DNA from: Rhodococcus sp. NBC_00297
GTDB lineage: Bacteria; Actinomycetota; Actinomycetes; Mycobacteriales; Mycobacteriaceae
DNA: 64,000 bases
Direction of reading: 5' to 3'
Assembly (NCBI RefSeq): GCF_036173065.1
Contig: NZ_CP108041.1
Location: 1,240,001 to 1,304,000 of the forward strand
Each line of letters begins with the position of its first letter. Position 1 is the stretch's first letter. This document shows positions 61,374 through 64,000 of this stretch, piece by piece. Under the pieces are notes generated by a model that worked only from the letters and a program-made list of their open reading frames with translations, was not told the DNA's origin and searched no databases. A program made the translations under genes and the position numbers.

Positions 61374-62747
61374 TTACATCCAGCCGGGGACGACGAGCAC
61401 GGCCCAGGCCACCAGTGGTCCGATGGCCACGACCAGCGCGCTGTACTTCAGAATCTGCCGGTAGAAGACGTCGCGATCGACGCCCTGCGCGTTGGCGAGC
61501 ACCAACGCGCCGTTCGTCGAGAACGGGCTGACGTCGACGATGGTGGACGAGATGGCGAGCGCGACGATCACGCCGACGGCACCCACCTCACCTGCCAGCA
61601 AGAACGGCACTGCCAGCGGAATGGTGACGCCCAGGATCGCGGTGGAGGATGCGAAGGCGGACACGATCGCACCGATGTAGCAGAGCAGGACGGCGACGAG
61701 CAGCGGGATGCCGATGCCGGCGACGGCGTTACCGACGTACTCGACCGTGCCCGCTTCCTGCAGCACCCCGACGAAGGTCAGAATTCCTCCGATCAGAAGG
61801 ACGGTGGACCAACTGATCTGGTTGATCGCACCCTTCTGCGCCTTCGGCGACGCCAGTGCCAGCACCACCGCGACCGTCATGGACACGAAGCCCACGTCGA
61901 GATCGAGGATCAGCGACAGGACTGCCAGCGACACGAGTCCCACGAGGGTGAGAATCTGATCGGGCGTGATCGCCTTGACCGCCGTGGCCAGCGGAGGCGC
62001 GTTCTCCACGGTGACAGTCTGGGACGGACGCTTGGTCGTCGTCGCACCGAAACCGCGCATCACGGTCGTCCGCGTGGTGCCGCCGCCCACGGAACCCGGA
62101 TCGCCGTCCGGCCTGAGACCGTCGTCGTCGTGGACGCTGCGCCCGATGAGCGACCGTCCGCCCAGGAACGTGAAGAGCAGTGCTCCGATGGCCGCGTTGA
62201 ACAGCAGACTTCCGAGGAACAGAGTCAGCGGACTGTTGGTGAGCCCGGCGTCGGCCGCGATGCGGTTGACGGTGACGCCGTAGATGCTGATCGGCGAGAA
62301 CCCGCCCGCCTGGGCACCGTGGATGACCATCATGCCCATGAGCAGCGCATTGATCTTGTAGCGCGCCGCGAAGCCGAGGGCGATGGGTGCCACGATCGCC
62401 ACGGCTGCGGGGCCCAGTGCCCCGATCGCCGTGAGAACGCCGGTGATACCGAACATCACCCACGGAATGAGCGCGACCCTCCCCCCGACGAGTCGTACGG
62501 CGCCACGGACCAGGAGGTCGACGGTGCCGTTGTTCTGGGCGATCGCGAAGAGATACGTGATGCCGACGAGGGTGAGGAAGAGACTGCTCGGGAATCCCCC
62601 GATGATCTGGTCCGTGTCCATGCCGACGGCGAGCGTGCCGACGAGGAACGCTGCGACGAAGCCCAGGGCGCCCATGTTCACCGGCAGCACCGTGGCTGCG
62701 AGGAACATGACGACCAGCGCGAGAATGGGTATCAACTCGGTCGACAT
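61374..62747 (-). CDS. MatC-type dicarboxylate carrier
   Basis: A 457-residue transporter of the divalent-anion (ion transporter) superfamily. The N-terminal MatC-like part (LVVMFLAATVLPVNMGALGF, PSSLFLTLVGITYLFAIAQN) and C-terminal half (TVLLIGGILTFVGVLQEAGT, VDVSPFSTNGALVLANAQG) make about 12 membrane segments with a central hydrophilic loop (about residues 205-245). The best-known member, MatC, imports malonate; the nearby CoA-transferase and carboxyltransferase are consistent with that. ATG 62747. Confidence 0.88.
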   Translation of the reverse strand: MSTELIPILALVVMFLAATVLPVNMGALGFVAAFLVGTLAVGMDTDQIIGGFPSSLFLTLVGITYLFAIAQNNGTVDLLVRGAVRLVGGRVALIPWVMFGITGVLTAIGALGPAAVAIVAPIALGFAARYKINALLMGMMVIHGAQAGGFSPISIYGVTVNRIAADAGLTNSPLTLFLGSLLFNAAIGALLFTFLGGRSLIGRSVHDDDGLRPDGDPGSVGGGTTRTTVMRGFGATTTKRPSQTVTVENAPPLATAVKAITPDQILTLVGLVSLAVLSLILDLDVGFVSMTVAVVLALASPKAQKGAINQISWSTVLLIGGILTFVGVLQEAGTVEYVGNAVAGIGIPLLVAVLLCYIGAIVSAFASSTAILGVTIPLAVPFLLAGEVGAVGVIVALAISSTIVDVSPFSTNGALVLANAQGVDRDVFYRQILKYSALVVAIGPLVAWAVLVVPGWM

Positions 62748-62807
62748 CGATGGTCTCCGGTCCGTGTGAGTGTCTCGCGGGCGTCTGCCCGAGAGCGTCA
62801 GTGGCGA

Positions 62808-62822
62808 AGTGGACTAGCCACT
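62808..62822. promoter_or_regulatory. GntR-type operator between the carrier and regulator genes
   Basis: AGTGGACTAGCCACT, a near-perfect palindrome, 61 bp upstream of the carrier ATG. A second AGTGA-N6-TCACT inverted repeat lies at 62843-62858, nearer the regulator. Confidence 0.7.
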
Positions 62823-62955
62823 GAGACACCGATGACTCTGGCAGTGAACTGGGTCACTGTCAACCCTCACTGTGGGCGGAGTAACGACGCCGTGGTGGCG
62901 CTACTCTGTGGGTGAGTGGAGCAGAGCACGAGTGACGTAGAGAACGGGTGACCCA

Positions 62956-63651
62956 GTGGCCGACCAGATCCGTCCGGTGAACCGCCCGCGGTTGTACGAG
63001 GTGATCGTCGAGCAGTTGTGCGACCACATCGCGGCGCGCGACATGCAGGTCGGCGAACGATTGCCGGCCGAGCGCGAACTCGCCGGCCAGCTCGGCGTCA
63101 GTCGCGCGTCCCTCAGCCAGGCCCTGGTGGCTCTCGAGGTGCAGGGCATCCTGTCCGTGCGGCACGGCGACGGAGCAGTACTGGTTCGTAGACCGGTGGG
63201 CGACATGGCCATTCGGGCGCTCCGCGAGCACGCCGATCGCCTTCCCGAGGTCATCGAGGCGCGTGAGGCACTCGAGGTCAAACTGGCCGAACTGGCCGCG
63301 GCCCGGCGCAGTGACGACGAGATGCGCGCCATCGACCACGCCCTGGACGTCATGGAGGCGGAGATCTCCGGCGGTGAGCGAGGAGTGTCGGGGGACGAAC
63401 TGTTCCACCGGGCCGTGACGGCCGCGGCGCATTCCCCGCTCCTCGCCCGGTTGATGGGCGAGATCGCCGAACTGATTCGCGAGACCCGCATCGAGTCGCT
63501 GTCGCAATCGGATCGCCCACGATCGTCTCTCGAAGGTCATCGGCGTATCGCCGAGGCCATCCGGCGCGAGGACACCGTGGAAGCCGGACGTGCGATGGCC
63601 GATCACATCCGCCTGGTCTCCGACGTGGAACTACTTCGGGCCGAACGCTAG
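62956..63651 (+). CDS. GntR-family (FadR/FCD) regulator
   Basis: 231 residues. N-terminal winged helix (RLYEVIVEQLCDHIAARDMQ, ERELAGQLGVSRASLSQALV, GILSVRHGDGAVLV) and an all-helical FCD effector domain (LPEVIEAREALEVKLAELAA, LFHRAVTAAAHSPLLARLM) with the metal/ligand-type His residues. It is divergent from the MatC-type carrier and comparable in place to MatR of malonate operons. GTG 62956. It probably binds the AGTGGnCTAGCCA sites. Confidence 0.92.
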   Translation: MADQIRPVNRPRLYEVIVEQLCDHIAARDMQVGERLPAERELAGQLGVSRASLSQALVALEVQGILSVRHGDGAVLVRRPVGDMAIRALREHADRLPEVIEAREALEVKLAELAAARRSDDEMRAIDHALDVMEAEISGGERGVSGDELFHRAVTAAAHSPLLARLMGEIAELIRETRIESLSQSDRPRSSLEGHRRIAEAIRREDTVEAGRAMADHIRLVSDVELLRAER

Positions 63652-63743
63652 CGAGCGCGGTCTCGCGCGAGAGAGGCCGCGACGCAAGGGCTGGAGTCGC
63701 CGCCGCGCCGTTTCCGAACGACCGACACGGGTAGCCGACCAGG

Positions 63744-64000
63744 ATGCCCGTCGTCAGAGTCGCGTCCGATCCCGGCTTCGCCGCCACCGTCGCCGATTCC
63801 GTGGTCGTGGGCCTCGACGGATCGGCCACGCGCGACGGGGACGTGCTCGGCGTCGAGAGGATCACGATCCCGCTGCCACCGGTGCAGAGCGGCAGCCCCG
63901 ATCTCGACACCTGGGCGTCCCTGCTCGGCCATACCGGGGGCAGCGAGGACATCCTCACCGTGTGCGTGTCCGAGATACCGCGGCGCGTGCGGTCCCGCCC
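63744..64000 (+). CDS. Hypothetical protein (partial, runs off the window)
   Basis: From ATG 63744 the frame is open to the right edge: MPVVRVASDPGFAATVADSV, ITIPLPPVQSGSPDLDTWAS, then LTVCVSEIPRRVRSRP. The frame has no stop in the window, and codon use is GC-biased at third positions, as in real genes here. I recall no characterised family. The 3' end is missing, so size and membrane segments cannot be judged. Confidence 0.6.
   Translation, partial: MPVVRVASDPGFAATVADSVVVGLDGSATRDGDVLGVERITIPLPPVQSGSPDLDTWASLLGHTGGSEDILTVCVSEIPRRVRSR

Noticed and set aside
1-64000. tRNA, rRNA, insertion sequences, prophage, plasmid origin
   Set aside because: I looked for T-loop motifs, transposase motifs with inverted ends, integrases and iterons and found none; this is a visual search only, and tRNAscan and ISfinder runs would be decisive.

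Overview
The window is chromosomal DNA of a high-GC, mycolic-acid-type actinobacterium. The best fit is Rhodococcus/Rhodococcoides or a close Nocardiaceae relative. Reasons: high GC throughout; many GTG starts; GTGA stop/start overlaps; an IdeR-type iron box; an actinobacterial LexA box; two tiny acidic amphipathic peptides of the kind that form mycomembrane channels; and a purine-gene neighbourhood (purD, aminotransferase, TetR, purB, purC, ptrB-type peptidase, EmrB-type MFS pump, FAD dehydrogenase, purS-purQ, M18 aminopeptidase) that, from memory, follows the order around Mycobacterium tuberculosis Rv0772-Rv0800. It is a core, gene-dense region. I see no rRNA, tRNA, prophage, insertion sequence or CRISPR array.

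Layout. 0-5 kb: a truncated DHFR-fold gene, a frameshifted small gene, M18 aminopeptidase, the twin micro-peptide genes, a GH13 amylase and purQ-purS. 5-13.6 kb: metallo-hydrolase, SIMPL lipoprotein, FAD dehydrogenase with divergent TetR, XRE-cupin regulator divergent from a thioredoxin reductase-methyltransferase fusion, 2-oxoadipate dioxygenase, DUF2334 protein, glutathione peroxidase. 13.7-17.5 kb: a C4-dicarboxylate symporter divergent from a CitA/CitB-type two-component system. 17.5-32 kb: hydrolase, S9 peptidase, purC, MFS pump, iron-regulated siderophore reductase, DUF4012 protein, UDP-glucose dehydrogenase, purB, TetR, aminotransferase, purD. 32-41 kb: lipoprotein serine hydrolase with ArsR partner, GT39 and GT2-GtrA pair, HIT protein, lysG/lysE, OmpR/HK pair.

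41-52.7 kb: guanidine-III riboswitch with Gdx exporter, a decapeptide-repeat protein, dienelactone hydrolase, ald/aldR, an orphan RskA-like anti-sigma factor, a LexA-boxed small zinc protein, the proline catabolic operon with its PucR regulator, DUF2461 and an acyl-CoA dehydrogenase with divergent TetR. 53-64 kb: small enzymes, HadA-like dehydratase, pentapeptide-repeat protein, dodecin, alcohol dehydrogenase, and a GntR-regulated set (MatC-type carrier, CoA-transferase, fused carboxyltransferase) that looks like a malonate or similar dicarboxylate route.

Four things stand out. (1) Paralogous 32- and 33-residue peptides at 2.1-2.6 kb. (2) A dispersed GC-rich repeat, core CCGGCCTCCGGCCTTCCCGC and mostly 30 bp in period, at five loci. 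It is translated in three different readings inside purQ, proline dehydrogenase and a glycosyltransferase. (3) Two copies of a long hairpin with a conserved loop, each just after a minus-strand stop codon. (4) Several clean operators that tie regulators to their targets.
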